A stretch of DNA of 64,000 nt from Pseudomonas brassicacearum (GCF_003732265.1 NZ_MOBK01000013.1:1-64000), one strand, 5' to 3'. Counted from the stretch's first letter, positions 34,258-43,390 are shown. The notes: generated by a model not told the origin, from the letters alone. Numbers and translations are program-made.

Positions 34258-35126
34258 TGAGCAATAAATCGCTGATCGCCCTTATTGTCGGCGTCGTCGT
34301 GGCGATCGCTGCCTGGAACTGCTTCTACATCGTCGCTCAGACCGAGCGTGCGGTGTTGCTGCAGTTCGGTCGTGTGGTCCAGGCTGATGTTCAGCCGGGC
34401 CTGCATGTGAAAGTGCCTTACGTTAACCAGGTGCGTAAATTCGACGCACGCCTGATGACGCTGGATGCACCGACGCAACGCTTTCTGACGCTGGAAAAGA
34501 AAGCCGTCATGGTGGATGCCTACGCCAAGTGGCGCGTGAAAGATGCCGAGCGCTTCTACACCGCGACGTCTGGCCTCAAGCAGATTGCCGACGAACGTCT
34601 TTCCCGTCGTCTGGAGTCGGGCCTGCGTGACCAGTTTGGTAAGCGCACGCTGCACGAAGTGGTATCCGGTGAGCGCGATGCGCTGATGACCGACATCACG
34701 GCTTCGCTGAACAAGATGGCGGAAAAAGAGCTGGGCATCGAAGTCGTCGATGTTCGGGTCAAGGCTATCGATCTGCCGAAAGAAGTGAACCGCAGTGTGT
34801 TCGAGCGCATGAGTTCCGAGCGTGAGCGTGAAGCTCGCGAGCACCGCGCCAAGGGTAACGAGCTGGCCGAAGGCATTCGTGCTGACGCCGATCGTCAACG
34901 CCGCGTGTTGCTGGCTGAAGCCTATCGTGAATCTGAAGAGGTTCGCGGTGACGGTGATGCCCAGGCCTCTGCGATCTACTCCAAGGCCTACGGTCAGGAT
35001 CAGGAGTTCTATGGTTTCTACCGTAGCCTGCGTGCCTACCGTGAAAGCTTCGCGAACAAATCCGACGTCATGGTCCTGGACCCAAGCAGCGACTTCTTCC
35101 GTTACCTGGAAAAAGCCAAGCCTTGA
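34257..35126 (+). CDS. hflC: FtsH-modulating SPFH protein HflC
   Basis: Partner of HflK. The 289-residue protein has an N-terminal transmembrane helix (LIALIVGVVVAIAAWNCFYIV), then the SPFH domain with TERAVLLQFGRVVQADVQPGLHVKVP. The C-terminal part has ERMSSEREREAREHRAKGNE and the conserved ending MVLDPSSDFFRYL. In P. aeruginosa a small DUF2065 gene follows; none is found here before hisZ. Confidence 0.96.
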   Translation: MSNKSLIALIVGVVVAIAAWNCFYIVAQTERAVLLQFGRVVQADVQPGLHVKVPYVNQVRKFDARLMTLDAPTQRFLTLEKKAVMVDAYAKWRVKDAERFYTATSGLKQIADERLSRRLESGLRDQFGKRTLHEVVSGERDALMTDITASLNKMAEKELGIEVVDVRVKAIDLPKEVNRSVFERMSSEREREAREHRAKGNELAEGIRADADRQRRVLLAEAYRESEEVRGDGDAQASAIYSKAYGQDQEFYGFYRSLRAYRESFANKSDVMVLDPSSDFFRYLEKAKP

Positions 35127-35142
35127 TACTGCGTTGACCTGA

Positions 35143-35183
35143 ATCATCCCCCGCCTGGCGGCTAAAGCCTCGGGCGGGGTGAT
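35143..35183 (+). terminator. GC-rich hairpin after hflC
   Basis: ATCATCCCCCGCC pairs with GGGCGGGGTGAT, and CCTTTGG follows. It lies 16 bases past hflC and probably ends the hfl operon. Confidence 0.6.
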
Positions 35184-35213
35184 CCTTTGGGAAAACGTGT
35201 GTATGATGCGGCA

Positions 35214-35236
35214 GCCGGGAAATTCCCGGCTTTTTT
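35214..35236 (+). terminator. Perfect intrinsic terminator upstream of hisZ
   Basis: GCCGGGAA-ATTCCCGGC stem followed by TTTTTT. It lies 190 bases before hisZ. The rest of 35127-35425 holds no credible ORF, so the hisZ promoter probably lies in 35237-35425. Confidence 0.85.
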
Positions 35237-35425
35237 GCGTCTGCACGTTTGATTGCTGTTTTTATGCAGGCTCAACAGGTTTTTCGAGGAAAGTGGTTGG
35301 CGAAGCCGGTTTGAGGCTTTTCGCCATGTCGTCCATGCGCGTGGTTTGCGTATGAGCCGACCATTTTCTGCTTCACTCAAGGCTCGCCCGAGGGCTTGCC
35401 GCCCGGATCATAGGGGAATGGCGTA

Positions 35426-36613
35426 ATGGCAACGGTAGACCGCTGGCTGCTGCCAGATGGCATCGAAGAAGTACTGCCACCAGAAGCGGCGCGCATTGAA
35501 GTCGCGCGTCGTCAGGTGTTGGATCTGTTCCAGAGCTGGGGTTACGAGTTTGTCGTGACTCCCCATATCGAGTACCTGGAATCCCTGCTGACCGGCGCGG
35601 GCTCTGACCTCGACCTGCGTACCTTCAAGGTCATCGACCCGCAATCGGGCCGGCAGATGGGTTTCCGTGCCGACATCACGCCGCAAGTGGCGCGCATCGA
35701 TGCGCACACCTTGCGTCGCGAAGGCCCGAGCCGCCTGTGCTATGCCGGTAGCGTGCTGCACGCCCAGCCTCGCGCCTTGTCGTCCTCGCGCAGCCCGATC
35801 CAGCTGGGTGCCGAGTTGTACGGCGATGCCAGTCCGAGCAGCGACGTGGAAGTCATCAGCCTGATGTTGGCTATGCTGCAACTGGCCGATGTGCCGGATG
35901 TGCACATGGACCTCGGTCATGTTGGCATCTATCGCGGCTTGGCTCGCGCCGCCGGTTTGTCCGGTGAAGTCGAGCAACAATTGTTTGACGCGTTGCAACG
36001 CAAGGCCATCGACGAGGTCATTACCTTGACCGAAGGCCTGCCTGCCGATTTGTCGGGCATGTTGCGCGCGCTGGTTGATTTGTGTGGCGGCCGTGAAGTG
36101 TTGAGCGCCGCCCGCGAGCGTCTGGCGAATGCGCCGGCGCCTGTTCTGGCTGCTCTGGACGACCTGCTGGCGATTGCCGAGCGTCTGTCCGTGCGTTTCC
36201 CGGAACTGCCGCTGTACTTCGACCTGGGCGAGTTGCGCGGTTACCACTACCACACCGGTGTGGTGTTCGCGGTGTTCGTACCGGGTGTTGGCCAGTCCAT
36301 TGCTCAGGGCGGTCGTTACGACGACATCGGCGCCGACTTCGGTCGCGCGCGTCCGGCTACCGGCTTCTCTACCGATTTGAAAACCCTGGTGACCCTGGGG
36401 CGTGCTGAGATCGAGCTACCGTCTGGCGGTATCTGGATGCCTGACAGTACGGATGCGGCACTCTGGCAGCAGGTTTGCCAGTTGCGCAGTGAGGGTCAGC
36501 GTGTCGTTCAGGCGTTGCCTGGACAACCATTGGCCGCCGCCCGTGAAGCGGACTGCGACCGGCAATTGATTCAGCAGAACGGGCTTTGGCAAGTATTGCC
36601 GCTGGCTTCTTGA
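35426..36613 (+). CDS. hisZ: ATP phosphoribosyltransferase regulatory subunit HisZ
   Basis: A paralogue of histidyl-tRNA synthetase that activates the short form of HisG, the first enzyme of histidine synthesis (hisG is elsewhere). The 395-residue protein keeps the class II core: LLPDGIEEVLPPEA, YEFVVTPHIEYLESLLTG, MGFRADITPQVARIDAH and LYFDLGELRGYHYHTGVVF, with GGRYDDIGADFGRARPATGFS. The anticodon-binding domain of true HisRS is missing. The gene is followed 54 bases later by purA, as in P. aeruginosa. Confidence 0.94.
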   Translation: MATVDRWLLPDGIEEVLPPEAARIEVARRQVLDLFQSWGYEFVVTPHIEYLESLLTGAGSDLDLRTFKVIDPQSGRQMGFRADITPQVARIDAHTLRREGPSRLCYAGSVLHAQPRALSSSRSPIQLGAELYGDASPSSDVEVISLMLAMLQLADVPDVHMDLGHVGIYRGLARAAGLSGEVEQQLFDALQRKAIDEVITLTEGLPADLSGMLRALVDLCGGREVLSAARERLANAPAPVLAALDDLLAIAERLSVRFPELPLYFDLGELRGYHYHTGVVFAVFVPGVGQSIAQGGRYDDIGADFGRARPATGFSTDLKTLVTLGRAEIELPSGGIWMPDSTDAALWQQVCQLRSEGQRVVQALPGQPLAAAREADCDRQLIQQNGLWQVLPLAS

Positions 36614-36667
36614 GTTTTCCCGCCGGCGGCTGCCGGCACCAAGTTTGCGCGAATGAGGACAAGTGTT

Positions 36668-37957
36668 ATGGGTAAGAATGTCGTAGTCCTGGGCACCCAA
36701 TGGGGTGATGAGGGCAAAGGCAAGATCGTTGATCTGCTGACCGAACATGCTGCCGCCGTAGTGCGCTACCAGGGTGGCCACAACGCTGGTCACACACTGG
36801 TGATCGACGGCGAGAAAACCGTCTTGCACCTGATCCCGTCGGGCGTGTTGCGCGAAGGCGTGCAGTGCCTGATCGGTAACGGCGTGGTGGTTGCACCCGA
36901 CGCCCTGCTACGCGAGATCACCAAGCTGGAAGAGAAAGGCGTACCGGTGCGCGAGCGCCTGCGTATCAGCCCGTCCTGCCCGCTGATCCTGTCCTTCCAC
37001 GTGGCGCTGGACCAGGCCCGTGAAAAGGCCCGTGGCGAGCTGAAGATCGGTACCACCGGTCGCGGCATCGGCCCGGCGTACGAAGACAAGGTTGCACGTC
37101 GTGGCCTGCGCGTTGGCGACCTGCTCAACATGCCGCGCTTCGAAGACAAGCTGCGTGAACTGGTGGACTACCACAACTTCATGCTGGTGGGTTACTACAA
37201 AGAGCCTGCCATCGAATTCGAAAAAACCCTGGCCGAGTGCAAGGAATACGCTGAGCTGCTCAAGCCGTTGATGCTGGACGTGACGGCCGAGCTGCACGAC
37301 CTGCGTCGCGCTGGCAAAGACATCATGTTCGAAGGCGCCCAGGGTTCGTTGCTCGACATCGACCACGGTACCTATCCGTACGTGACCAGCTCCAACACCA
37401 CCGCCGGTGGCGTGGCGACCGGTTCGGGCGTTGGCCCGATGTTCCTGGATTACATCCTGGGCATCACCAAGGCTTACACCACTCGCGTAGGTTCGGGCCC
37501 ATTCCCGACTGAGCTGTTTGACGAAGTGGGTGCGCACCTGGCCAAGCAAGGTCACGAGTTCGGCGCTACCACCGGCCGTGCTCGTCGTTGCGGCTGGTTC
37601 GACGCTGTTATCCTGCGTCGCGCCATCGATGTGAACAGCATCTCGGGCATCTGCCTGACCAAGCTGGACGTACTCGACGGCCTGGAAACCATCAACATCT
37701 GCGTCGGCTACAAAGATGCGCAGGGCAACGCCGTTGCTCCGACTGACGCTGACAGCTACGTAGGCCTTCAGCCTGTGTACGAAGAAGTGCCGGGCTGGAC
37801 CGAATCGACCGAGGGTGCCAAAACCCTGGAAGAGCTGCCAGCTAACGCTCGTGCCTACATCAAGCGCGTTGAAGAGTTGATCGGCGCGCCGATCGACATT
37901 ATTTCGACGGGCCCGGATCGCAACGAAACTATCGTTCTGCGTCATCCGTTTGCTTGA
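36668..37957 (+). CDS. purA: Adenylosuccinate synthetase
   Basis: First committed step from IMP to AMP, joining aspartate using GTP. The 429-residue protein has WGDEGKGKIVDLL, GHNAGHTLV, GTTGRGIGPAYEDK, QGSLLDIDHGTYPYVTSSN and TGRARRCGWFD, all canonical. The ATG at 36668 (MGKNVVVLG) matches the family; an ATG 15 bases upstream is rejected. The gene forms a likely operon with hisZ and ends before an intrinsic terminator. Confidence 0.97.
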   Translation: MGKNVVVLGTQWGDEGKGKIVDLLTEHAAAVVRYQGGHNAGHTLVIDGEKTVLHLIPSGVLREGVQCLIGNGVVVAPDALLREITKLEEKGVPVRERLRISPSCPLILSFHVALDQAREKARGELKIGTTGRGIGPAYEDKVARRGLRVGDLLNMPRFEDKLRELVDYHNFMLVGYYKEPAIEFEKTLAECKEYAELLKPLMLDVTAELHDLRRAGKDIMFEGAQGSLLDIDHGTYPYVTSSNTTAGGVATGSGVGPMFLDYILGITKAYTTRVGSGPFPTELFDEVGAHLAKQGHEFGATTGRARRCGWFDAVILRRAIDVNSISGICLTKLDVLDGLETINICVGYKDAQGNAVAPTDADSYVGLQPVYEEVPGWTESTEGAKTLEELPANARAYIKRVEELIGAPIDIISTGPDRNETIVLRHPFA

Positions 37958-37977
37958 TAAGTCATTGAAGTGAAACA

Positions 37978-38003
37978 CAAAGGGTCCTTAATAGGGCCCT
38001 TTG
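37978..38003 (+). terminator. Terminator after purA
   Basis: CAAAGGGTCC and GGGCCCTTTG form a stem with one mismatch, followed by TCGTTTATG. It lies 20 bases past purA. Confidence 0.75.
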
Positions 38004-38107
38004 TCGTTTATGCCTCTTGGACGGCATGACCTTTGCTGTGATGTTGAATAAAAGCATCGCTTCCAGCGCGCCATCAATTTAATGGCGCCAAAGCAGAGGG
38101 ATTTTAA

Positions 38108-40042
38108 GTGTCGGCAGTTCTCTCATTGTTACAAAGCCGTTTGTTGCGGCCCGTGTTCGTTACCCTCGGTATCGCCCTTTTGGTGCAAGTGCTGGTGGCT
38201 GTTGCTCTGACCCGGAGCACAGTGACTGCATTGGAAGCCGATCTGGGTGTGCGCCTGGGGGCCGACAGTCAAAAACTCTCTGGCGAACTTGAGCAGGCAG
38301 GACGTGAAGTCACCTCGAGCCTCGATAACCTTTCGAGCAGCACGCGTCAGCGCCTCACGGCTGGTTTGTCCTCGCGTTTGAAGGACGAGCAGGCTCAGTT
38401 GCGTGCGACGCTGGAAAAAGACCTGAAGGACTCCGCCAATGATATGGCGCAGCTCCTGGCCTCGGTCGCACCCCGCGCGATGTGGGACAGCGACGTTCCA
38501 ACCCTGTCCGAATTCGCCCGCCGGGCCCAGCGCAATCCCAACGTGTTGTTCGTGGTGTATGACGATGCAACCGGGCAGCACCTGACGCGCTACCTCAATC
38601 GCGAAAACCCGATCAACAAGGCCCTCCTTGAAAAAGGCCAGGGCGAACGCGCGCTGGACAAAGTACTGGATGCGGCGAAGAACGATCCTTCGGTCTATTA
38701 CCTCGAATCCTCGATCAACCCCAATGGCGTTGAAATCGGCAAGGTAATAATGGGGGTCTCCACCGCGTCGGTGGAAACCGACCTCGCGGCCCTGGACAAG
38801 CGCTTCTCGGCGCTGATTGCCAGCAGTGATCAGCTTGTGGGCGACAGCCTCAAGGGCGCGGCCGCCGACAGTGCCGCGGCGATGGGCGCGCGTTTGCAGT
38901 CGGCGCAATCCACGGCGTCTGAAATGAAAGCCAACACCACCAGCACCGTGCAGGAAGCTGCAGCGACTTTGCGCTGGCGCATTGGCCTGGGCCTGGCGCT
39001 GGTGGGTTGCGGCGTGCTGCTGTTGCTGGCCGTGGTGCTGGGGCGTCGCGTGGTCAACCGCTTGAAGATGCTGATCAGCGCCATGGATGATCTGGCGGCA
39101 GGCGAGGGTGACCTGACCAAGCGCGTGCAGATCAACAGCAAGGACGAAATCGGCGACATGGCGTCGGCGGTCAATCGCTTTGTGGATAAGTTGCAGCCGA
39201 TTGTGCGTGAAGCGGGCGATGTGGCTCAGCGTACCGGCGTGGAAATTGGTGCCATGACCCTGCGAAATGCCGGGGCGGACAAGGCCGCAGGCATGCAGCG
39301 CGATGAAGTGGCTGAGAGCCTGCGCGCGTTGTCACAAATGGCTGATGAAGCCCAGTCTGAAAGTCACGCCATGCAGGCAGCTTTGCAGCAGGTGGTCGAC
39401 ATTCGTTCGGCCACGGATGAAAACACCCGGACCTCGGCAAAAGTCGGCAGCTTGATCGAAGCGTTGGCCGGGCAGGTCGATACCGGGGCGAAAGTCATCG
39501 AGCGTCTGGCGCAGCAGAGTGAGCAGATCGAAGTGGTGCTGACGGTGATCCACGGGATCGCCGAGCAAACCAACCTGCTGGCCCTGAACGCGGCCATCGA
39601 AGCGGCGCGTGCGGGCGAAACCGGTCGCGGGTTTGCCGTGGTCGCTGACGAAGTGCGGGCACTGGCGAGCAAGACGCAGAGCTCGACCGGCGACATTCAG
39701 GCGCACATCGTGGCCTTGCAGCAAGGTGCGCGCGAAGCGGTGGCGGCGATTGGTCAGGCCGGCCGTCAGGCGAGTGAAGGTTTGCTGGTGCTGCGCGACA
39801 GTGCGCGGTTGCAGCAGTCGGTACAGGAATCGGTCGAGCAGGTGCATGCGGCGATTGGCCTGGCGACTCAGGCGGCAGCGCATCAGGCGCAAGGTGCGCA
39901 GGCGGTGCGGGGGCGGGTTGAAACCATTCATGCGCAGGCTGAGAAAGCGGCTCAGGCGGTGGTGGAGACCACGGCCAGCGGCAAGGTGCTGGACGGGCTG
40001 GCGGCGCAGTTGAAGGCGAGCCTGGGGCAGTTCAGGGCTTAG
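38108..40042 (+). CDS. Methyl-accepting chemotaxis protein
   Basis: A 644-residue chemoreceptor. Transmembrane helix 1 spans about residues 17-36, a periplasmic sensor of ~250 residues follows, helix 2 is at about 290-312 (LGLALVGCGVLLLLAVVLG), then a HAMP domain (DDLAAGEGDLTKRV). The cytoplasmic tip is canonical: IAEQTNLLALNAAIEAARAGE and GRGFAVVADEVRALA. The ligand cannot be told from the sequence; the sensor is long and helical. The start is GTG. It lies between purA and rnr, which are neighbours apart from tRNA genes in P. aeruginosa, so it is an accessory insertion there. Confidence 0.92.
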   Translation: MSAVLSLLQSRLLRPVFVTLGIALLVQVLVAVALTRSTVTALEADLGVRLGADSQKLSGELEQAGREVTSSLDNLSSSTRQRLTAGLSSRLKDEQAQLRATLEKDLKDSANDMAQLLASVAPRAMWDSDVPTLSEFARRAQRNPNVLFVVYDDATGQHLTRYLNRENPINKALLEKGQGERALDKVLDAAKNDPSVYYLESSINPNGVEIGKVIMGVSTASVETDLAALDKRFSALIASSDQLVGDSLKGAAADSAAAMGARLQSAQSTASEMKANTTSTVQEAAATLRWRIGLGLALVGCGVLLLLAVVLGRRVVNRLKMLISAMDDLAAGEGDLTKRVQINSKDEIGDMASAVNRFVDKLQPIVREAGDVAQRTGVEIGAMTLRNAGADKAAGMQRDEVAESLRALSQMADEAQSESHAMQAALQQVVDIRSATDENTRTSAKVGSLIEALAGQVDTGAKVIERLAQQSEQIEVVLTVIHGIAEQTNLLALNAAIEAARAGETGRGFAVVADEVRALASKTQSSTGDIQAHIVALQQGAREAVAAIGQAGRQASEGLLVLRDSARLQQSVQESVEQVHAAIGLATQAAAHQAQGAQAVRGRVETIHAQAEKAAQAVVETTASGKVLDGLAAQLKASLGQFRA

Positions 40043-40067
40043 GATTTTCTTTGTTTGGGCGGGCCTC

Positions 40068-40132
40068 TTCGCGAGCAAGCCCGCTCCCACATTGGAATGC
40101 ATTTCAAATGTGGGAGCGGGCTTGCTCGCGAA
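40068..40132. repeat. Paired REP-like inverted repeat, family A
   Basis: Arms TTCGCGAGCAAGCCCGC and GCGGGCTTGCTCGCGAA face each other across a short palindromic ATTGGAATGCATTTCAAAT region. It separates two convergent genes. Confidence 0.85.
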
Positions 40133-40139
40133 GGCGATC

Positions 40140-41705
40140 TCAACGGCTCAAATACATCCGAGTTGTGAGTAGATAAACCGGCACCCCCGACACCACTATC
40201 AACAAAGCCGCATAAGGCGCTGCCGCCGCAAACTCCACATTCGCCGTATGCGCCCACACCTCTGTCGCCAAGGTATTGAGTCCGGTCGGACTCAGCAGCA
40301 ATGTCGCCGTCAGCTCCTTCATCGCATCCAGAAACACCAGCGCAAACGCCGCTCCCAGCGCCGGGAAGATAATCGGCAAGGTAATCCGGCAAAACGCGCT
40401 GAACGACGTCGCCCCGAGCGTGCGCGCCGCTTCTTCCAGTTGCGGCGCAGCCTTGTTCAAAGCCGTTCGAATCGGCGCCTGAGCCAGCGGCAAAAACAAC
40501 AACGCATAAGCGATCAGCAGCAAGGCGGACGTCTGGTACAGCGCCGGCACATAGTGCAGGGCGAAATACACCAGCGTCAGCGCAATCACCAGGCCGGGCA
40601 GCGCATGCAGCAGATATGGCAAGCGCTCGGCCCAGATCGCCAATTGGCCTTTGTAACGCACCACCAGCAAGCCAACCGGCACGGCCAGCACCAGACAAAG
40701 CGCTGCGCCACCGAGGGAGAGTGCCAGTGACGACAGAAGTGCTTCGCCGATTGCGGCGACCGGGAATGCTGCCGAGGAGCCGACCGCCAGCCAATACCCC
40801 AGCATCCCCAGCGGAATGCCACTGCCGATGATCGCCAACGCCAGGCAGTAAAACTGTCCGACTCCTGCCCAAGGCCCCAATCGAACCTGTTCCGCATGCC
40901 GCGCTGCACCCTGGCCGGTACGAACATGTCGGCCCTTGCCGCGAACCCGCAGCTCCAGCCACAGCAACATCAGGCACAGCGCCAGCAACACCGCCGACAG
41001 CATGGCTGCGTTGGCATTGCTGAATTCCAGTTCGAACTGCTGATAAATCGCCGTGGTAAAGGTTTGCAGGCCGATGATAGACAGCGCGCCGAACTCCACC
41101 AGCATGTGCAGTGCGATCAGCAGTGAGCCCGCCAGCAACGACGGCCAGAGCAGCGGCAACGTGATTCTGAAAAAAACGCCCCAGCGATTCTGTCCAAGTG
41201 TCCGGGCAGATTCTTCGAGAGAGGGGTCCAGATTGCGCAAGGTCGCCGCGACCGGCAGAAAGATCAGTGGGTACTTGGACAGCGTCATCACCAGAATCGC
41301 CCCGCCCAAGCCTTCAAAGTGAGCGCTCAGCGAAACCCAGGTAAAACTGCTGACAAACGCCGGAACGGCGAACGGCAAACAAAGGATGACGCCCCACAAT
41401 CGCCGCCCCGGCAGATTGCTGCGTTCCAGCAGCCAGGCCAGCGACAGGCCGATCACGCCGCACGCCAGCGTCACGCCGGCCATCAGCGCCAGCGTATTGC
41501 GCAGCAGCCCAAACACATAAGGCCGCCACAGCAGATGCAGCGCCTCGGCCCAACCGGCTTGCCAGGCCTTGAGCCCGACGTACATCAGAGGCAACAGGCT
41601 GAGCACCACCAGCAACAGGACTGGCAGCAACAGCCAGATCGACGGCCGTTTACGCCGAGGCACGTACACCCCGCGTGAAGCGGGGGAGGCTGGTGAAGCG
41701 CTCAT
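40140..41705 (-). CDS. Ferric-iron-type ABC transporter permease (fused double domain)
   Basis: A 521-residue inner-membrane permease of the SfuB/FbpB type with about twelve transmembrane segments. Two similar halves each carry a permease EAA-like loop: EESARTLGQNRWGVFFRITLP near residue 165 and EEAARTLGATSFSAFCRITLP near 425. Such a fused permease works with one ATPase and a periplasmic binding protein. The binding-protein gene lies immediately upstream, its stop overlapping this start. No ATP-binding subunit is adjacent on either side, so it must be encoded elsewhere. PA5216 is the likely P. aeruginosa counterpart (from memory). Confidence 0.88.
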   Translation of the reverse strand: MSASPASPASRGVYVPRRKRPSIWLLLPVLLLVVLSLLPLMYVGLKAWQAGWAEALHLLWRPYVFGLLRNTLALMAGVTLACGVIGLSLAWLLERSNLPGRRLWGVILCLPFAVPAFVSSFTWVSLSAHFEGLGGAILVMTLSKYPLIFLPVAATLRNLDPSLEESARTLGQNRWGVFFRITLPLLWPSLLAGSLLIALHMLVEFGALSIIGLQTFTTAIYQQFELEFSNANAAMLSAVLLALCLMLLWLELRVRGKGRHVRTGQGAARHAEQVRLGPWAGVGQFYCLALAIIGSGIPLGMLGYWLAVGSSAAFPVAAIGEALLSSLALSLGGAALCLVLAVPVGLLVVRYKGQLAIWAERLPYLLHALPGLVIALTLVYFALHYVPALYQTSALLLIAYALLFLPLAQAPIRTALNKAAPQLEEAARTLGATSFSAFCRITLPIIFPALGAAFALVFLDAMKELTATLLLSPTGLNTLATEVWAHTANVEFAAAAPYAALLIVVSGVPVYLLTTRMYLSR

Positions 41706-42715
41706 CAGTTCAAGCCAACGTCGCGTTCCAGGTCCAGGGCTTGTTCGGCGTTACCCAGGTCGGCCGGTGTGACATTGGGTGCTTGCAGTTCGCTGAATGG
41801 CTTGAGGCCGCGATCCGATTCCATGCCTTTGTGCAGCGGGTATTCGGCGGTGGTCTGGGTGATCACGCGCTGGCCTTCTTCGCTGGCCATATAGGCCAGA
41901 AATGCCTGGGCTTCTTGTGGGTGTTTGCTGGATTTCAATACGGCGGCACTGGAAACGGTGATCAGTCCGCCGACGTCGCCGCCGGTGAAGTAATGCAGTT
42001 TCGAATCCAGTTGGCCTTTCTCGCGTTGCAGGGCGAACCAGTAATAGTTGTTCACCAGTACAGTGGCAACTTCACCATTTTCCACGGCCTTCAGGGCGAC
42101 CATGTTGTTGCTGTAGGTCTTGCCGAACGCGCGCAGGCCGGTCAGCCATTCTTCGGCTGCGTCCATGCCGTGCACTTTGATGATCGCGACCGCTTGTTCC
42201 TGGAAGGCGCCACTGGTGGGCACGAAGCCGACCTTGCCTTGCCATTTTGGATTGGAGAATTCCATCACCGATTTCGGCAGGTCCTTCTCCTCGATCAGCT
42301 TGGGATTGTAGGCCACCACCCGAACCCGGGCCGTGATGCCGATCCAGGTGCCGTTACCCGCAACGTAGTCCTTGGGCAAAACCGCCAGCGTGGCGTCGTC
42401 GGTCTTGGCGAGGAAACCTTGCTCGCCGAGTTTGTTCAGGGGTGGTGATTCTTCGGTGTAGATCACGTCGGCAGGGGAGCGGTCACCTTCTTCCATGACC
42501 TGGCTGGCGAGCTGATTGCTGCTGCCTTTGCGCACATTCACATGGATGCCGGTCTTGGCTTCGAAAGCCTTGGCGATGGCGTCGCCGACTTCCTTGTGTT
42601 GACCGTTGTAGAGTGTCAGGGAAACCGGGTCGGCAGCCTGGGTGAGGGGAGTGGCGAGTACCAGGCCGAGGAGGGTGAAGGTCAGGCCGCGGCGCAGGGT
42701 ATTTCGAAACATCAT
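41705..42715 (-). CDS. Periplasmic ferric-iron-binding protein of an ABC transporter
   Basis: A 336-residue protein with a signal peptide (core LTFTLLGLVLATPLTQA, cut probably after QAA). It then reads SLTLYNGQHKEVGDAIAKAFEAKTGI, typical of FbpA/AfuA/HitA proteins. VNNYYWFALQ holds the adjacent Tyr pair that coordinates Fe(III) in this family. The permease gene follows with an overlap. The upstream region has a Fur-like box, consistent with iron control. Confidence 0.9.
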   Translation of the reverse strand: MMFRNTLRRGLTFTLLGLVLATPLTQAADPVSLTLYNGQHKEVGDAIAKAFEAKTGIHVNVRKGSSNQLASQVMEEGDRSPADVIYTEESPPLNKLGEQGFLAKTDDATLAVLPKDYVAGNGTWIGITARVRVVAYNPKLIEEKDLPKSVMEFSNPKWQGKVGFVPTSGAFQEQAVAIIKVHGMDAAEEWLTGLRAFGKTYSNNMVALKAVENGEVATVLVNNYYWFALQREKGQLDSKLHYFTGGDVGGLITVSSAAVLKSSKHPQEAQAFLAYMASEEGQRVITQTTAEYPLHKGMESDRGLKPFSELQAPNVTPADLGNAEQALDLERDVGLN

Positions 42716-42754
42716 TCGCAGGGTTCCTCACTGTCGCATTGCAAAAACTTGCAA

Positions 42755-42774
42755 CAATGATAAACGATATTGTT
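42755..42774 (-). promoter_or_regulatory. Possible Fur box upstream of the iron transporter
   Basis: CAATGATAAACGATATTGTT resembles the Fur consensus GATAATGATAATCATTATC, with outer ACAAT/ATTGT symmetry. It is about 40 bases upstream of the start on the minus strand. The match is partial. Confidence 0.4.
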
Positions 42775-42832
42775 TCTCAAGTGCGCCTTGCTGGGTCGGG
42801 AAGTGCCAGCTAGAGCGTCCAGTGCAAATCTC

Positions 42833-42953
42833 TGTGGCGAGGGAGCTTGCTCCCGCTCGGCTGCGCAGCAGTCGCAAACCAGGCAATACGGTTCAATTGG
42901 AAGTATGAAGAGGGCCGCTTTGCGCCCCAGCGGGAGCAAGCTCCCTCGCCACA
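42833..42953. repeat. Paired inverted repeat, family C
   Basis: Arms TGTGGCGAGGGAGCTTGCTC and GAGCAAGCTCCCTCGCCACA, near-identical to the pair at 21873-21994, including GCTGCG(C/A)AGCAGTCG inside. It fills most of the gap between the iron transporter and the tRNA genes. Confidence 0.82.
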
Positions 42954-42994
42954 AAAAAGCAGCATTGTCAGATTTCGGGATGCCAGAAACGCAA

Positions 42995-43014
42995 AAACCC
43001 GCTTTCGCGGGTTT
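42995..43014 (-). terminator. Terminator of the second tRNA-Leu gene
   Basis: AAACCCGC-TTTC-GCGGGTTT stem. On the minus strand it is followed by TTTGCGTTTC and lies 35 bases past the tRNA 3' end. Confidence 0.8.
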
Positions 43015-43049
43015 CTGTGAAATTCAAGGTCGTAACCTTGAATTTGAAT

Positions 43050-43136
43050 TGGTGCCCAGAAGAAGACTCGAACTTCCACGACCTTGCGGTCACCAGCACC
43101 TGAAGCTGGCGTGTCTACCAATTTCACCATCTGGGC
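43050..43136 (-). tRNA. tRNA-Leu (anticodon CAG), second copy
   Basis: The minus strand gives an 87-nt tRNA with acceptor GCCCAGA/TCTGGGC, encoded CCA, a D-arm with GGTAGACACG, anticodon stem-loop CCAGC-TTCAGGT-GCTGG and a long class II variable arm. Anticodon CAG reads CUG. It appears identical to the copy at 43304-43390. Confidence 0.93.
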
Positions 43137-43171
43137 ATTTATCTTCAGCGTTGCCGCTGTTGATGTGGCGC

Positions 43172-43200
43172 ACTATACGGAGAGCGTTTTGATCTGTAAA
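43172..43200 (-). promoter_or_regulatory. Promoter of the second tRNA-Leu gene
   Basis: TTTACA, 17 bases, TATAGT, then a GC-rich discriminator (GCGCC). It ends about 35 bases before the tRNA and repeats the promoter of the first copy. Confidence 0.8.
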
Positions 43201-43239
43201 CCCCTGATTTAGATTTAATAAATCAGAAGCCTGGAATGC

Positions 43240-43265
43240 AAAAAACCCGCTTTCGCGGGTTTTTG
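43240..43265 (-). terminator. Terminator between the two tRNA-Leu genes
   Basis: AAAAACCCGC-TTTC-GCGGGTTTTT stem with A and T tracts on both sides, 39 bases past the 3' end of the first tRNA. Confidence 0.85.
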
Positions 43266-43303
43266 TTTGAGCCTTGAAATTGATCTAATCTCAAGCTCGA
43301 AAT

Positions 43304-43390
43304 TGGTGCCCAGAAGAAGACTCGAACTTCCACGACCTTGCGGTCACCAGCACCTGAAGCTGGCGTGTCTACCAATTTCACCATCTGGGC
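43304..43390 (-). tRNA. tRNA-Leu (anticodon CAG), first copy
   Basis: Same 87-nt structure as the copy at 43050-43136: GCCCAGA acceptor, TTCAGGT anticodon loop, encoded CCA. It is the promoter-proximal copy on the minus strand. Confidence 0.93.

Noticed and set aside
38049..38077. Possible sigma-28 promoter upstream of the chemoreceptor
   Set aside because: TAAAAGCA is followed by GCCATCAA only at a spacing two bases too long, and the -10 has just five of eight matches.
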